This document shows positions 17,159 through 26,209 of a DNA stretch of 64,000 nt, one piece after another. The stretch lies in contig NZ_JBFRGP010000008.1 of assembly GCF_052115385.1 (NCBI RefSeq), positions 1 through 64,000 on the forward strand, in the 5' to 3' direction. This stretch comes from Dyella_D sp052115385 (lineage in GTDB: Bacteria; Pseudomonadota; Gammaproteobacteria; Xanthomonadales; Rhodanobacteraceae). Within the stretch, counting starts at the first letter, position 1; each line of letters starts with the position of its first letter. A model generated the notes under the pieces. The model was not told the DNA's origin. It did not search any database and saw only the letters and a program-made list of their open reading frames with translations. The position numbers and the translations under genes are program-made.

Positions 17159-18190
17159 ATGACAGACCAAGAGCCCATCCTGGATCCGAACGACGCGCTG
17201 GACCGAGAGTCGTTCCAACGCCTGTTCGGCCCCCTCCGGCCGGGGCTGAAACTCTATTGCTATCGCATGCTCGGGTCGCTGCACGAAGCGGAAGACGCCG
17301 TGCAGGACGCCTACCTCCGGGCCTGGCGCGGGCGGTCCGGCTTCAGCGGCGCGGGGTCGCTGAAGGCCTGGCTCTACCGGATCGGGACTAACGCCTGTCT
17401 CGACGCGATCAAGCGGCGGGGCAAGGCGCGCCGCATCCTGATCGAGGATGGATCGCCTCCGTCGACCCGTCCTCCCGAGGGAGCGCCGGCGATCGAGACG
17501 GCCTGGGTGGAGCCCTTCCCCGACACCGAACTGGATCGGATTCCCGATGCGGCGCCGGGGCCGCATGCACGGATCGAAGCGATGGAATCCGTCCGGCTCG
17601 CCTTCGTCGCCGCGATCCAGGGCCTGCCGCCCCGCCAGCGGGCCGTGCTTCTGCTCTGCGATGTGCTTGGCTGGAGCGCACAGGACGTCGCGGCGCTGAT
17701 CGGAGGATCGACGACTGCCGTGAACAGCGCTCTTCAGCGCGCCCGCGCGACGATGACCAGCCGAGGCTCACAGCCGGCCCCTGCACCCGGTGGCAGCGAG
17801 CTCGCAGGCAAGGATGTCGAGCTGCTGGCGCGGTACGTCAGAGCCTGGCAGGAGCGGGATCTCGACGGCTTCGTGGGCCTGCTGAAGGACGACGCCCGGT
17901 ACGTCATGCCGCCGTGGCGCGAGTGGTACTTCGGACGGGACGCGATCGGACAGTTCTTCGGCGCTGTGTGGCCACGATATGGCGCGTTCCGGCTGCTGGA
18001 GACACGCGCGAACGGTCAGCCGGCATTCGCGCTGTATACCCGTGCGAGCGAGGAGCAGCCTTGGCGGGTCCATTCGCTGCAGGTCGTGGAGATCGACCAG
18101 GGCGCGATCGCCTCCATCGTCATGTTCATGGGGGAACTCGGCCGCGCCCACGTCAGCAGCTTCGGACTTCAGGCCGAGTTACCTGCCTGA
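17159..18190 (+). CDS. ECF sigma factor with C-terminal SnoaL-like domain
   Basis: 343 residues, longer than an ordinary ECF factor. Region 2 lies near residues 20-90 (LYCYRMLGSLHEAEDAVQDA, then WLYRIGTNACLDAIKR). A Pro-rich linker follows, and region 4 (LPPRQRAVLLLCDVLGWSAQ) lies near 160-205. Residues about 225-340 form a SnoaL-like domain (LLARYVRAWQERDLDGFVGL ... REWYFGRDAIGQFFG). In families of this design the tail adjusts sigma activity in place of a separate anti-sigma factor, and no anti-sigma gene is adjacent here. The DGGGR motif of ECF41 tails is not seen, so it belongs to a related group. The unit stands apart in function from the surrounding polysaccharide genes. Confidence 0.88.
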   Translation: MTDQEPILDPNDALDRESFQRLFGPLRPGLKLYCYRMLGSLHEAEDAVQDAYLRAWRGRSGFSGAGSLKAWLYRIGTNACLDAIKRRGKARRILIEDGSPPSTRPPEGAPAIETAWVEPFPDTELDRIPDAAPGPHARIEAMESVRLAFVAAIQGLPPRQRAVLLLCDVLGWSAQDVAALIGGSTTAVNSALQRARATMTSRGSQPAPAPGGSELAGKDVELLARYVRAWQERDLDGFVGLLKDDARYVMPPWREWYFGRDAIGQFFGAVWPRYGAFRLLETRANGQPAFALYTRASEEQPWRVHSLQVVEIDQGAIASIVMFMGELGRAHVSSFGLQAELPA

Positions 18191-18249
18191 ACGACGTCCT
18201 CCGCTGGCCGTGGGAGCCCTTCTCTTTCGGTGCCGATTTTTTTGGACGA

Positions 18250-19371
18250 TCAGGCGCCGGCGATTTCAGCCAACCGCCGCCGGTAGCTCATGCCCACCCG
18301 GCGATAGCCCACCTTCTCGCGCACCGTCAGGCTCGCCTTGCGGCCCAGCTCGCGGCCCAGCGCATGGTCGTCCACCAGCTGGCGCATATAGCCGGCGGCC
18401 TGCGCGACGTTCGCATCGGCCCACACCTGGCCTTCGTGCTGCGGATACTCGCCGTCCTTGACCGGGATCAGCGTGTAATCCACCAGCATCGCCGACTCCG
18501 CATCCATGAAATCCATATTGCCGGAGTAGGCGGTAGCGATCAGCGGCTTGCCCAGGTACATCGCCTCGGCCAGGCCGCGGCCGAAGCCTTCGGAGCGGTG
18601 CAGCGAGACGAAGCAGTCGCAGCAGCGGATCAGGTTCTTCACTTCGTTGTCGGTGACGGTGCGGTCGATCAGCACCACGCGGTCGCGCAGCGGCTTGATC
18701 TCTTCCTTCAGCCGCGCCAGGCCGGCCGGATTCACTTCGCTGCCGTTGAGCTTGATCACCAGGCAGCCATCGGCGTGCGGGCGGCTGGCCACCAGCTCCT
18801 GGAACGCGCGCACCACGGCTTCCGGGTTCTTGCGCGTGGCGTAGGAGCGGAAATCGAAGAAGAACAGGAAGGTGTACGCGCTTTCCGGGATACCGAAATA
18901 GCGGCGGTCCAGGAATCCGCTGAGGTCGACCTCGCAGCTCACCGGCAGGTGGCGCAGCGGCTTGCTGAGCCGGCCTTCGAGCGAGTCGGCGATGAACTTC
19001 GACGGCGCCCACACTTCGTCGAAGCGTTCCAGTGCGGGAATCCATTCGTCCGGGAAGTTCGACAACTCCCAGTTCGGATAGATGATGTTGTACGCCGACT
19101 CGAACGCGCGCATGTCCAGCGTGGCGAGCGCCTGGTCGACTTCGTTGGCGTTGAGGTGGAACACGTTCACCTGGCCGAGCTGGCCGGTGAGGGCCGGGCC
19201 GAATTCGACCGCCGCGGCGGGGTCCGGCTCGTTCATCCGGTACACGTCGAGCAGGCCGGGGCGCACCGCCACGGAACGCAGCGCGCGGTACGAGCAGCGC
19301 AGGCTTTCGCCGCAGCCGATGGGCGCGTAGGGGTGGCCGACGAGGACGAGGGGTTGGGTCATGGTGCTCAT
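18250..19371 (-). CDS. Glycosyltransferase family 1/4 (GT-B fold)
   Basis: 373 residues starting MSTMTQPLVLVGHPYAPIGCG; a second in-frame ATG lies three codons later. The ATG at 19371 overlaps the stop of the preceding 1468-residue gene by four bases. The C-terminal half has the GT-B donor-site segment SLHRSEGFGRGLAEAMYLGKP and a mid-domain WAPSKFIADSL. It probably adds a sugar from a nucleotide donor to the growing O-chain on the cytoplasmic side. It is the last gene of the wzm-wzt operon, and the open frame continues upstream inside the larger gene only by chance. Donor and linkage cannot be deduced. Confidence 0.85.
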   Translation of the reverse strand: MSTMTQPLVLVGHPYAPIGCGESLRCSYRALRSVAVRPGLLDVYRMNEPDPAAAVEFGPALTGQLGQVNVFHLNANEVDQALATLDMRAFESAYNIIYPNWELSNFPDEWIPALERFDEVWAPSKFIADSLEGRLSKPLRHLPVSCEVDLSGFLDRRYFGIPESAYTFLFFFDFRSYATRKNPEAVVRAFQELVASRPHADGCLVIKLNGSEVNPAGLARLKEEIKPLRDRVVLIDRTVTDNEVKNLIRCCDCFVSLHRSEGFGRGLAEAMYLGKPLIATAYSGNMDFMDAESAMLVDYTLIPVKDGEYPQHEGQVWADANVAQAAGYMRQLVDDHALGRELGRKASLTVREKVGYRRVGMSYRRRLAEIAGA

Positions 19372-22300
19372 CCCAGCGAGTACTTGTTGTGGCGGGCCAG
19401 CTTGTCGGCGTCCAGCGCGTTGGCGTGCGCCTGCAGGAAGCTGTGGCCGAAGCGGCGGTCCGGTTCGAGATAGGCGCCTTCGGCCCATTCGTTCCAGGCA
19501 TTGATGAAGACGATGCGCTCGTCGCCGCTGAACTGCTGCTTGGTGCGCTCCACCGTGGTTTCCAGCCAGGCCTGGAAGGTGCCCGGGGTGGCCGCGTCGA
19601 AGGTATAGCTGTTGTGCTGGCGCCGCGCCGTGTTGTCCCAGCCGGGCATCACGCCCATGAAGCGCTTGTACGGCGGCAGTTCGCGCGTGGCGTAGTTGAC
19701 CGCGATGTCGCGATAGTCGGCCACCGCGCCCTGGTAGTCCGGATTGAGCTTCTGGCCCGGCAGCTCGATCGGCTCGGCCATGCCCTGCGGCGGGAATTCC
19801 ACCGAGGCATCGCAGCCGAACTGCTCGGGCTTGACGCCGGAGGTGGCCAGTTCGAACGACTCCACCTGGGCGATGTAGATCTCGCCGATGCCTTCCTTGC
19901 GGCACACCTCGCGCCACAGCGCGGCGGTGCGAGCGAAATCCGGGAACAGGGTGGTGCGGTAGACCAGGATCAGCGGCTTGCCATGGATGCGGATGTAGTT
20001 GGACTGGCGGAAATAGCGCATCAGGTCGTGGATGACCGCCAGGTCGTCCTCGTCCGAATGCTGCTGCGCCATCAGCAGCTCGTGTTCCTGGCCGTCCCAG
20101 CGCCGCGTCCAGTTCTCGTTCGCCCAGCACAGGCAGAACGGGAAGTCCGGCTTGGAGCTGGCGAGCATCTGCTCGATCGGCCGCTCCAGCAGGCGGTGGC
20201 CGGCGAACCAGTAGTAGTAGAAGCAGAAGCCGCCGACGCCGTAGCGGCGCGCCAGTTCCGCCTGCTTTTCCAGCACTTCGGCCAGGCGCAGGTCGTAGTA
20301 GCCCAGGTCGGCTGGCAGGCGCGGCTGGTAGTGGCCGACGTAGTTCGGCTGCGCCTTGCTGACATTGGTCCACTCGGTGAAGCCGCGGCCCCACCACAGG
20401 TCGTTCTCCGGAATCGGATGGAACTGCGGCAGGTAGAACGCGATGGTGCGCACGGTATCGAGCGCGTCCAGCTGCTCGCGCCAGCGCGAGGTGAAGGTGT
20501 CGAGGTTTTGCGCGATACAGGTGAGCTTGTACTCGCTGGGCAGCGCCTCGGAGGTCAGGCTCAGGTGATGCAGCACCGTCGCTTCGCCGCAGTAGACGAT
20601 GCGCTTGCCGTCGGCGCGCAGGCGCATGCACAGGTCGGAGTCCTCGCAGTACGCCGGCGCGTAGCGCTCGTCGAAGCCGCCCATGGCCTGGAACTCGCCG
20701 CGGCGCACCAGCAGGCAGGCGCCGCTGCAATAGTCCACGTCGCGGGTGTAGCTGTAGCGCGCCAGGTCCGGCTGGTCGTTGAGGCCGATCATTTCGGCGC
20801 TGCCGTCGCGGTGCCAGCGCGTGCCGGCCTCCTGCAGCCAGCCATTGGGGTACACGATGCGCGGGCCGGCGGCGCCGACCGTGGCGTCGCCGTCCAGGCA
20901 GCCGACCAGGGCCTTCAGCCAGCCCGGCGTGACCTGCACGTCGTTGTTGAGGAACAGCAGGTACTTGCCGCGCGCTTCGTTGGCGGCGGTATTGCAGTTG
21001 CGCAGGAAGCCGAGATTGTCCGGCTGGTTGACCACGCGCAGGTTGGCGATGGTGGCCAGGATCTTCGCGCTGTCGTCGGTCGACGCATCGTTGGCGACCA
21101 GCACTTCGAAATCCGGATCGCCCGCGCGCTGCGCGGAGGCGATCGAGGCCAGGCATTCCAGCGTGGTGACCAGGTGGTTATAGGCCGGGACCAGGATGGT
21201 CACCGTCGGCTGCGCCGCCGCGAGCGGCAGCTTCACCTTCGCCGCGGCCGCTTCGATCGACAGGCGCGCGAAGTCCAGCAGCGGGAACGAGCCCGGATGG
21301 CGCGTCGCGCGCAGCGCCTGGCTGCGTTCGGCGATGCGCTGCTTGACCGGACCGTAGTCGGCCCATTCGCGCACGCCATCGGCCTGCCACAGCGTGCCGG
21401 AGCTCTGCATCGGGCTGGGCGCCTGGTAAGCCGGCGCGGCGACCGGGCTGAACGTGGAGCTGGGCGCGTGCGTGCCCTGGTAGGCGCGCCAGCGGCGATA
21501 AGCGGCGGTATGGCTGAGCAGGGGGCCGAACGCGCGGAACAGCACGTTCTTGATCGCCAGCTTGTTGCCCATGCTGATGGGCAGGCGGCGGTAGAGGGTC
21601 TTGACGGTGGAGACGGCGCGCTGGCGCACCCGGGCTTTCAAGCTGATCATTTTCGTCCTGCCGCGCCTGAGCGGAGCGGTCACTTTCCAACTGTGCGACT
21701 GGCGCAACTGCGCCAGTTCGTCCGTGAGTGTCTGGCGCTGCTGCGTCGCCTCGCCGAGGTCGACGCGCAGCCGCTCCTGGTCGGCGCGAAAGCGCTCGTG
21801 TTCGTGGCGGAAGCGGTCCAGTTCCGCGCGCAGGCGTTCATGCTCGGCCCGCGCCTCGTTCTTCGCTTCGTACTTGGCTGCCTGCTTGACCGCTTCGATA
21901 TCGATGACTGCGGCCGGCGGCGCTGCGATCACCTGCACGGATTCCTCCGCTGACGCATCCAGCCGCTCGATCAGCTCGCTGATCGCGGTGCGCAGCTCGG
22001 CCGACTCGGCCAGCGTCGCCTGCGCGGACGAATGCCCCGCGAGCAGGCCGCCGACGTCGGGCGCCACCGCCATCACGTGCGACTGGTAATCGGCCAGTTC
22101 CAGCACGCCGGTGTGCTGGCCCTGCACTTCGGCGATCAGCGTCGCCTCCAGGTCCAGGTAGGTCTGGATGTGGGTGGAGGTCAGCACGTAGCCGTGCTTG
22201 CGGAACGTCTCGCGGATCAAGGTCGCGGTATGCAGCATCTGCCGGTCGGCGGGAACGGCGACGCCGAGCAAGGTGCCGAAGGTGAGCTTGAGCGCGCGGA

Positions 22301-23774
22301 AGGCGAGATAGCCGACGGTCAGCGGCGCGTGGAAATGCCATTCCAGATCGAAGAAGCGCGCCTGGCCGTCGTGCCCGACGATCAGGTTGTCTGGCATGGC
22401 GTCGAACAGGTTGGCTGGCACCGGCGTATCGATCGCCAGCTGCTCCGGTGCGGGCGAGCCGGGCATGGCCTTGGCCAGCGCATGCAGCCACACGCCGAAC
22501 CAGTCCGACACGTCCTGCAGGCTCCAGCCCGGCATGACCACGATCTGCTCGAAGCGCTCGCTCCAGTGCCGGCCGTTGAGATAGGTCTCTTCGGTGACCT
22601 GGTTGAGCAGCAGCCGCGACTCGATCGCGGCATCGGGGATCAGGCGCTCGCGCGAGACCCGCACACCGTCGCCGGTGCGCGTGAAGCGGCTCAGCTTCTT
22701 GTAGGCAGGGTGGCGCTGGGTCGAATACAGCTCGGCCAGCACGCCCGGTGCGAGCTGCTCGAACGTCGCGGACGCCTGGCTTTTCCCGGCGATGACCAGG
22801 AACGAATTGGCCATGTCGTCGAGCAGCCCGTTGCGGCCGAGCACGGCGAACGCGCGGCTCATGGAAAACAGCGGGGAATAGCGGATCTGCCGGTCCTTGC
22901 GCGAAGCCTGGCCGGCCAGCGAGGCGGCGTCGAACGCGTCGCCGGCGCGCAGCGCCGCCGGCAGGATCACGTTGCCCGGCAGCTTGTAGTCCGGGAACGG
23001 CATGGCGACTTCGCTGCGCGCATAGCCGGCGGCGGCGATGCGCTGCTGCAGCTCCTGCTTGCCGAACGTCACCACGCCGTCCTGGCGATAGCTGTCCTCG
23101 ATGCCGGCCATGGCGCGGCCGAGGTGGTCTTCGGGGATGCCGGCGAAATACTTCAGGCCGAGCTGGTTCTCGATCGCCACGATCAGCACGCCGTCGTCGC
23201 TGAGCAGCTGGTGGGCGCGGCGCAGCGTCTCGGCGACCGGATCGTCGCCGGCGGTGTACATGCGGGCGTATTCGAGTACGCCGATCAGGGTGATCACGTC
23301 GAACTTCGCGTCGGTTTCGAGCGCGTCGAAGCGATCGTTCATTACCGTCACGCCGGGCAGGTCGCGGCAGCGCGAAGCGGCGATGGACGCACGCCGCGGG
23401 CTGCCTTCCAGCGCCAGCACCTGCGCGCCGCATTCGCCCAGATAACGGGTGATGGCGCCGCAGCCGGCGCCGATCTCCAGCACGCGCGCGCCGGCGAACA
23501 GCTTGCCGATCGGGCGCAGCAGGTTCGCGCGGTCGGCGCTCAGGTGATAGACCGACGGCCAGTCGACCTGGTGGCGCTCAAGCTCGGCGGAAAACAGCGA
23601 GACGTCGCTGCTCGAGGCAATCGCGTGGCGGATGCGCTGCTCGACTTCGTCGCCGTCGGAATAGGCGAACGGCTTGGCGGGGCGCGTCGCATGCGACCAC
23701 ACGCGGTGGTCCTGGTCGAGCACATAGCCGGCGCTGCGCAGCGCCTCGGCAACAGATGCGGCGGCAACAGTCAT
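19368..23774 (-). CDS. Multidomain O-antigen protein: WbdD-like methyltransferase/kinase, coiled coil, GT2, WbsX domain
   Basis: 1468 residues in one frame. Residues about 90-260 form a SAM methyltransferase (RVLEIGAGCGAITRYLG, 97-113). Residues about 335-555 resemble a small-molecule kinase, with DAMPDNLIV (458-466) as catalytic loop and ARFFDLEW (472-479) as metal motif. Residues about 625-695 are a Lys/Glu/Arg-rich coiled coil ending in HSWKVTAPLR. A family 2 glycosyltransferase follows at about 857-1100 (TVTILVPAYNH, LFLNNDVQV, CEDSDLCMRL), then a GH99-like/WbsX domain at about 1105-1460 (FYLPQFHPIPENDLWW, CWANENWTRRW, INAWNEWAEGAYLEPD). The first three parts copy the order of WbdD, which caps and measures O9a polymannose; fusion to two more polysaccharide domains is unusual. 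The gene overlaps wzt by one base. Confidence 0.82.
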   Translation of the reverse strand: MTVAAASVAEALRSAGYVLDQDHRVWSHATRPAKPFAYSDGDEVEQRIRHAIASSSDVSLFSAELERHQVDWPSVYHLSADRANLLRPIGKLFAGARVLEIGAGCGAITRYLGECGAQVLALEGSPRRASIAASRCRDLPGVTVMNDRFDALETDAKFDVITLIGVLEYARMYTAGDDPVAETLRRAHQLLSDDGVLIVAIENQLGLKYFAGIPEDHLGRAMAGIEDSYRQDGVVTFGKQELQQRIAAAGYARSEVAMPFPDYKLPGNVILPAALRAGDAFDAASLAGQASRKDRQIRYSPLFSMSRAFAVLGRNGLLDDMANSFLVIAGKSQASATFEQLAPGVLAELYSTQRHPAYKKLSRFTRTGDGVRVSRERLIPDAAIESRLLLNQVTEETYLNGRHWSERFEQIVVMPGWSLQDVSDWFGVWLHALAKAMPGSPAPEQLAIDTPVPANLFDAMPDNLIVGHDGQARFFDLEWHFHAPLTVGYLAFRALKLTFGTLLGVAVPADRQMLHTATLIRETFRKHGYVLTSTHIQTYLDLEATLIAEVQGQHTGVLELADYQSHVMAVAPDVGGLLAGHSSAQATLAESAELRTAISELIERLDASAEESVQVIAAPPAAVIDIEAVKQAAKYEAKNEARAEHERLRAELDRFRHEHERFRADQERLRVDLGEATQQRQTLTDELAQLRQSHSWKVTAPLRRGRTKMISLKARVRQRAVSTVKTLYRRLPISMGNKLAIKNVLFRAFGPLLSHTAAYRRWRAYQGTHAPSSTFSPVAAPAYQAPSPMQSSGTLWQADGVREWADYGPVKQRIAERSQALRATRHPGSFPLLDFARLSIEAAAAKVKLPLAAAQPTVTILVPAYNHLVTTLECLASIASAQRAGDPDFEVLVANDASTDDSAKILATIANLRVVNQPDNLGFLRNCNTAANEARGKYLLFLNNDVQVTPGWLKALVGCLDGDATVGAAGPRIVYPNGWLQEAGTRWHRDGSAEMIGLNDQPDLARYSYTRDVDYCSGACLLVRRGEFQAMGGFDERYAPAYCEDSDLCMRLRADGKRIVYCGEATVLHHLSLTSEALPSEYKLTCIAQNLDTFTSRWREQLDALDTVRTIAFYLPQFHPIPENDLWWGRGFTEWTNVSKAQPNYVGHYQPRLPADLGYYDLRLAEVLEKQAELARRYGVGGFCFYYYWFAGHRLLERPIEQMLASSKPDFPFCLCWANENWTRRWDGQEHELLMAQQHSDEDDLAVIHDLMRYFRQSNYIRIHGKPLILVYRTTLFPDFARTAALWREVCRKEGIGEIYIAQVESFELATSGVKPEQFGCDASVEFPPQGMAEPIELPGQKLNPDYQGAVADYRDIAVNYATRELPPYKRFMGVMPGWDNTARRQHNSYTFDAATPGTFQAWLETTVERTKQQFSGDERIVFINAWNEWAEGAYLEPDRRFGHSFLQAHANALDADKLARHNKYSLG

Positions 23775-25126
23775 CAGGGGCTCTCCTTGGCGTCCATCTG
23801 CACGTCGAGCATGGCCAGGCCGAAAAAGCCCTTGCCGTTGACGTTCAGATGGATGGAATCGTAGCGACGGTCGTGCGGCACGACTTCGACGCCGTTATGG
23901 CTGGCAACCCCCACCGACAGGAAATAGTCGCCCGGTCCCAGGCGACAATCGAATTCGAACGTGACGTTCGCGGTGGTGCCGCGTCCGCCCAGGCGCTGGA
24001 CGTCGTACTCGATCAGCTCCGAGTTGGTGCCGAACACCGTGACGCCGTCCTTGGTCTTGACGGTCAAGCCGAAGATCGGGCGCGGGATCGCATCTTGGAA
24101 GCGCACGCGCAGCATCAGCTTGAGCCGGTCCCCGGGTTCCACCGTCGACGGGTCCCAGGTGTGCGAGGACGCCATGCGGAAATCCTCGATGCACACCGTG
24201 CCGTCGCCCCAGCGGTATTCGTAGGGGTTGTAGTTCGGGCGCGTCTCGAAGCCGCCGCTGACCAGCACGCCGTCGGCATCGGCCGCCGCGTCGGCCGCGG
24301 CCGGCTCGCCGCTGGCGATGACGGCGCGCTTGGCCTTGCCGAACAGCAGGTCCAGATAGGTGTGGACCACGTCCTTCGGCTGGCCTTCCTGGTGCATCAG
24401 GCCTTCGTGCAGCAGGATCGCGCGGTCGCAATGGCTGACGATCTGCTCGGTCGAATGCGATACGAACAGGATCGAGGTGCCTGCTTCCTTGAGCGAATCC
24501 AGCCGCGCGAAACACTTGGACTGGAACTTGGCATCGCCCACCGACAAGGCTTCGTCGACGATCAGCACGTCCGGATCGACCTGCGCCTGCACCGCGAAGG
24601 CCAGGCGCACCACCATGCCGCTGGAATAGGTCTTGACCGGGCGGTTGACGAAGTCGCCGATATCGGCGAACGCCAGGATCGCGTCCATGCGCTGGTCGAG
24701 TTCCGCCGCCGACAGCCCGAGCACCGCCGCATTGAGGCGGACGTTCTCGATGCCGGTGAAATCGGGATTGAAGCCCGAGCCCAGTTCCAGCAACGCGGCC
24801 ACGCGGCCGTTGACTTCGATATCGCCCGTGGTCGGCGCCAGCGTGCCGGCGATCATCTGCAGCAGGGTGGACTTGCCGGAACCGTTCTTGCCCACCACGC
24901 CGATGGTCTCGCCGCGGCGCACGCTGAAGTCGATGCCGTGCAGCGCCCAGAATTCCTTGTAGTGGCGGCGCTCGCGCAACTGGCCGGCGAGGCGCTGCGC
25001 GCCGACGCTGCCGATCACCCGCGCCGCGCGCGGATACAGCGACTGCACCAGCCGGTGCATCGGGCTTTCATAGATGTTGTAGCACTTGCTTACGCCGCTG
25101 ACGCGGATGGCCAGATCAGAGGACAT
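23774..25126 (-). CDS. wzt: O-antigen ABC transporter ATPase with carbohydrate-binding tail (Wzt)
   Basis: 450 residues. The N-terminal ATPase carries Walker A GKNGSGKST, signature YSSGM, Walker B VLIVDEAL and a switch His in LFVSHS. The sequence around it (GIDFSVRRGETIGVVGKN, LLELGSGFNPDFTG) is the polysaccharide-exporter subtype. Residues from about 300 form a beta-sandwich extension like the O9a Wzt carbohydrate-binding domain, which recognises the capped non-reducing end of the chain. It energises export of the undecaprenyl-linked O-chain through Wzm. The preceding wzm gene overlaps it by eleven bases. The tail fits well with a WbdD-like capping protein being encoded next. Confidence 0.92.
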   Translation of the reverse strand: MSSDLAIRVSGVSKCYNIYESPMHRLVQSLYPRAARVIGSVGAQRLAGQLRERRHYKEFWALHGIDFSVRRGETIGVVGKNGSGKSTLLQMIAGTLAPTTGDIEVNGRVAALLELGSGFNPDFTGIENVRLNAAVLGLSAAELDQRMDAILAFADIGDFVNRPVKTYSSGMVVRLAFAVQAQVDPDVLIVDEALSVGDAKFQSKCFARLDSLKEAGTSILFVSHSTEQIVSHCDRAILLHEGLMHQEGQPKDVVHTYLDLLFGKAKRAVIASGEPAAADAAADADGVLVSGGFETRPNYNPYEYRWGDGTVCIEDFRMASSHTWDPSTVEPGDRLKLMLRVRFQDAIPRPIFGLTVKTKDGVTVFGTNSELIEYDVQRLGGRGTTANVTFEFDCRLGPGDYFLSVGVASHNGVEVVPHDRRYDSIHLNVNGKGFFGLAMLDVQMDAKESP

Positions 25127-25961
25127 CGGCGAAACCCCGGCGCGTGTGCTGGAACCACCAGAAGCCGAAGGTGGCGATCAACAGGCCGCCCAGCGTGAAC
25201 AGGCCGAGCATGCTCCAGTCGGGTAGCTGGCCAAGGATCAGCACTTTGCGCGATTCGCCCATCAGGAAGGTCATCGGATTCAAATAGAACAGCGAACGAA
25301 AGCTCTCCGGGATCGCCGTGACCGGATAGAACAGCGGCGACAGGAACATGGTCATCATCACCAGGTGCCCGACCAGCTGGCCGATGTCGCGCAGGTACAC
25401 GCCCAGCGCCGACAGGAACCACACGATGCCCAGCACCAGCAGGACCAGCGGCACGAACACCAGCGGGATCAGCACGAAGGTCCACGGCGGCGGACCCTTC
25501 ATCACGATATGCGCGACCAGCAGGATGCCCAAGCTGATGGCGGCCTGGAAAATTCCAGAACCGGCGATGACCCAGGCCTGGGTTTCCAGCGGAAATACGA
25601 TTTTCTTGACCAGGTTGGGCGTGGCGGTGACCGCACTGGGCGCGCGGTTCACGCATTCGGCAAAGAAATTGAAGATCAGCATGCCGGCGAACAGCATCAG
25701 CGCGAATTCCGACGGGTCGCTGGCCGCGCCGCCCCAGCGCATCTTGAAGACCTGGCTGAACACGAAGGTGTAGATCAGCAGCATGATCAGCGGATTGAGG
25801 ATGGCCCACGCCATGCCCAGCGCCGAACCGCGGTAGCGCGAGGCGATGTCCCGGCGGATCAATGAGCTGATCAGCGCCCGATGCGTCAGGAAGCTCGCGG
25901 CAATCGCCTTGGGGCTGCTGCGATGTTGCTGGCGGGAACTGTGAATGGTCGATGGCGTCAT
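25116..25961 (-). CDS. wzm: O-antigen ABC transporter permease (Wzm)
   Basis: 281 residues of an ABC-2 permease with about six membrane segments. SLIRRDIASRYRGSALGMAW is the usual amphipathic N-terminal sequence before the first segment, and SPLFYPVTAIPES is typical near the fifth. The ATG at 25961 is preferred; the frame is open upstream but the extra residues are unlike the family. Together with Wzt it exports a lipid-linked polysaccharide to the periplasm. It is the first gene of the operon wzm-wzt-multidomain protein-glycosyltransferase. Confidence 0.92.
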   Translation of the reverse strand: MTPSTIHSSRQQHRSSPKAIAASFLTHRALISSLIRRDIASRYRGSALGMAWAILNPLIMLLIYTFVFSQVFKMRWGGAASDPSEFALMLFAGMLIFNFFAECVNRAPSAVTATPNLVKKIVFPLETQAWVIAGSGIFQAAISLGILLVAHIVMKGPPPWTFVLIPLVFVPLVLLVLGIVWFLSALGVYLRDIGQLVGHLVMMTMFLSPLFYPVTAIPESFRSLFYLNPMTFLMGESRKVLILGQLPDWSMLGLFTLGGLLIATFGFWWFQHTRRGFADVL

Positions 25962-26012
25962 AAGTGCCTGAATAGTCTGGATTGACTTCCGGTCAAGGCC
26001 GTCATCGTGAAA

Positions 26013-26028
26013 CCGGTAATTATACCGG
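26013..26028. promoter_or_regulatory. Palindrome in the wzm / GT-C divergent region
   Basis: CCGGTA ATTA TACCGG is a perfect 6-bp inverted repeat with a 4-base centre, 51 bases upstream of the wzm start and 182 bases upstream of the opposed glycosyltransferase start. The centre is A/T only and could serve as a -10 core on either strand. It may be an operator or overlapping promoter. No known regulator's consensus is matched. Confidence 0.3.
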
Positions 26029-26209
26029 CTGGCATGGGGTGAATGTAGGAAATTTGCCATGTCCGCCTGACCGTGCGGTAAATTGAGCGGTTCCGATGGA
26101 GCCCGCAGGACGGCTCCTTCGGCGAGGGATGCATCGGTGCTTCAAGGGTTCTGGCATGGCCTTGCTGACCGTTTTGGTGGCACCGGCTTGGCGGCAAAGA
26201 GGGAAATGG

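Noticed and set aside
18280..18296. JUMPstart/ops-like GCCGGTAGCTC
   Set aside because: It lies inside the coding end of a glycosyltransferase and on the wrong side for a leader element. Only a short part of the motif matches.
18250..21156. A single 968-residue frame covering the glycosyltransferase and half of the multidomain gene
   Set aside because: Its N-terminal two-thirds is the shadow of the 1468-residue protein in another frame. Only the part from 19371 downwards resembles a protein family.
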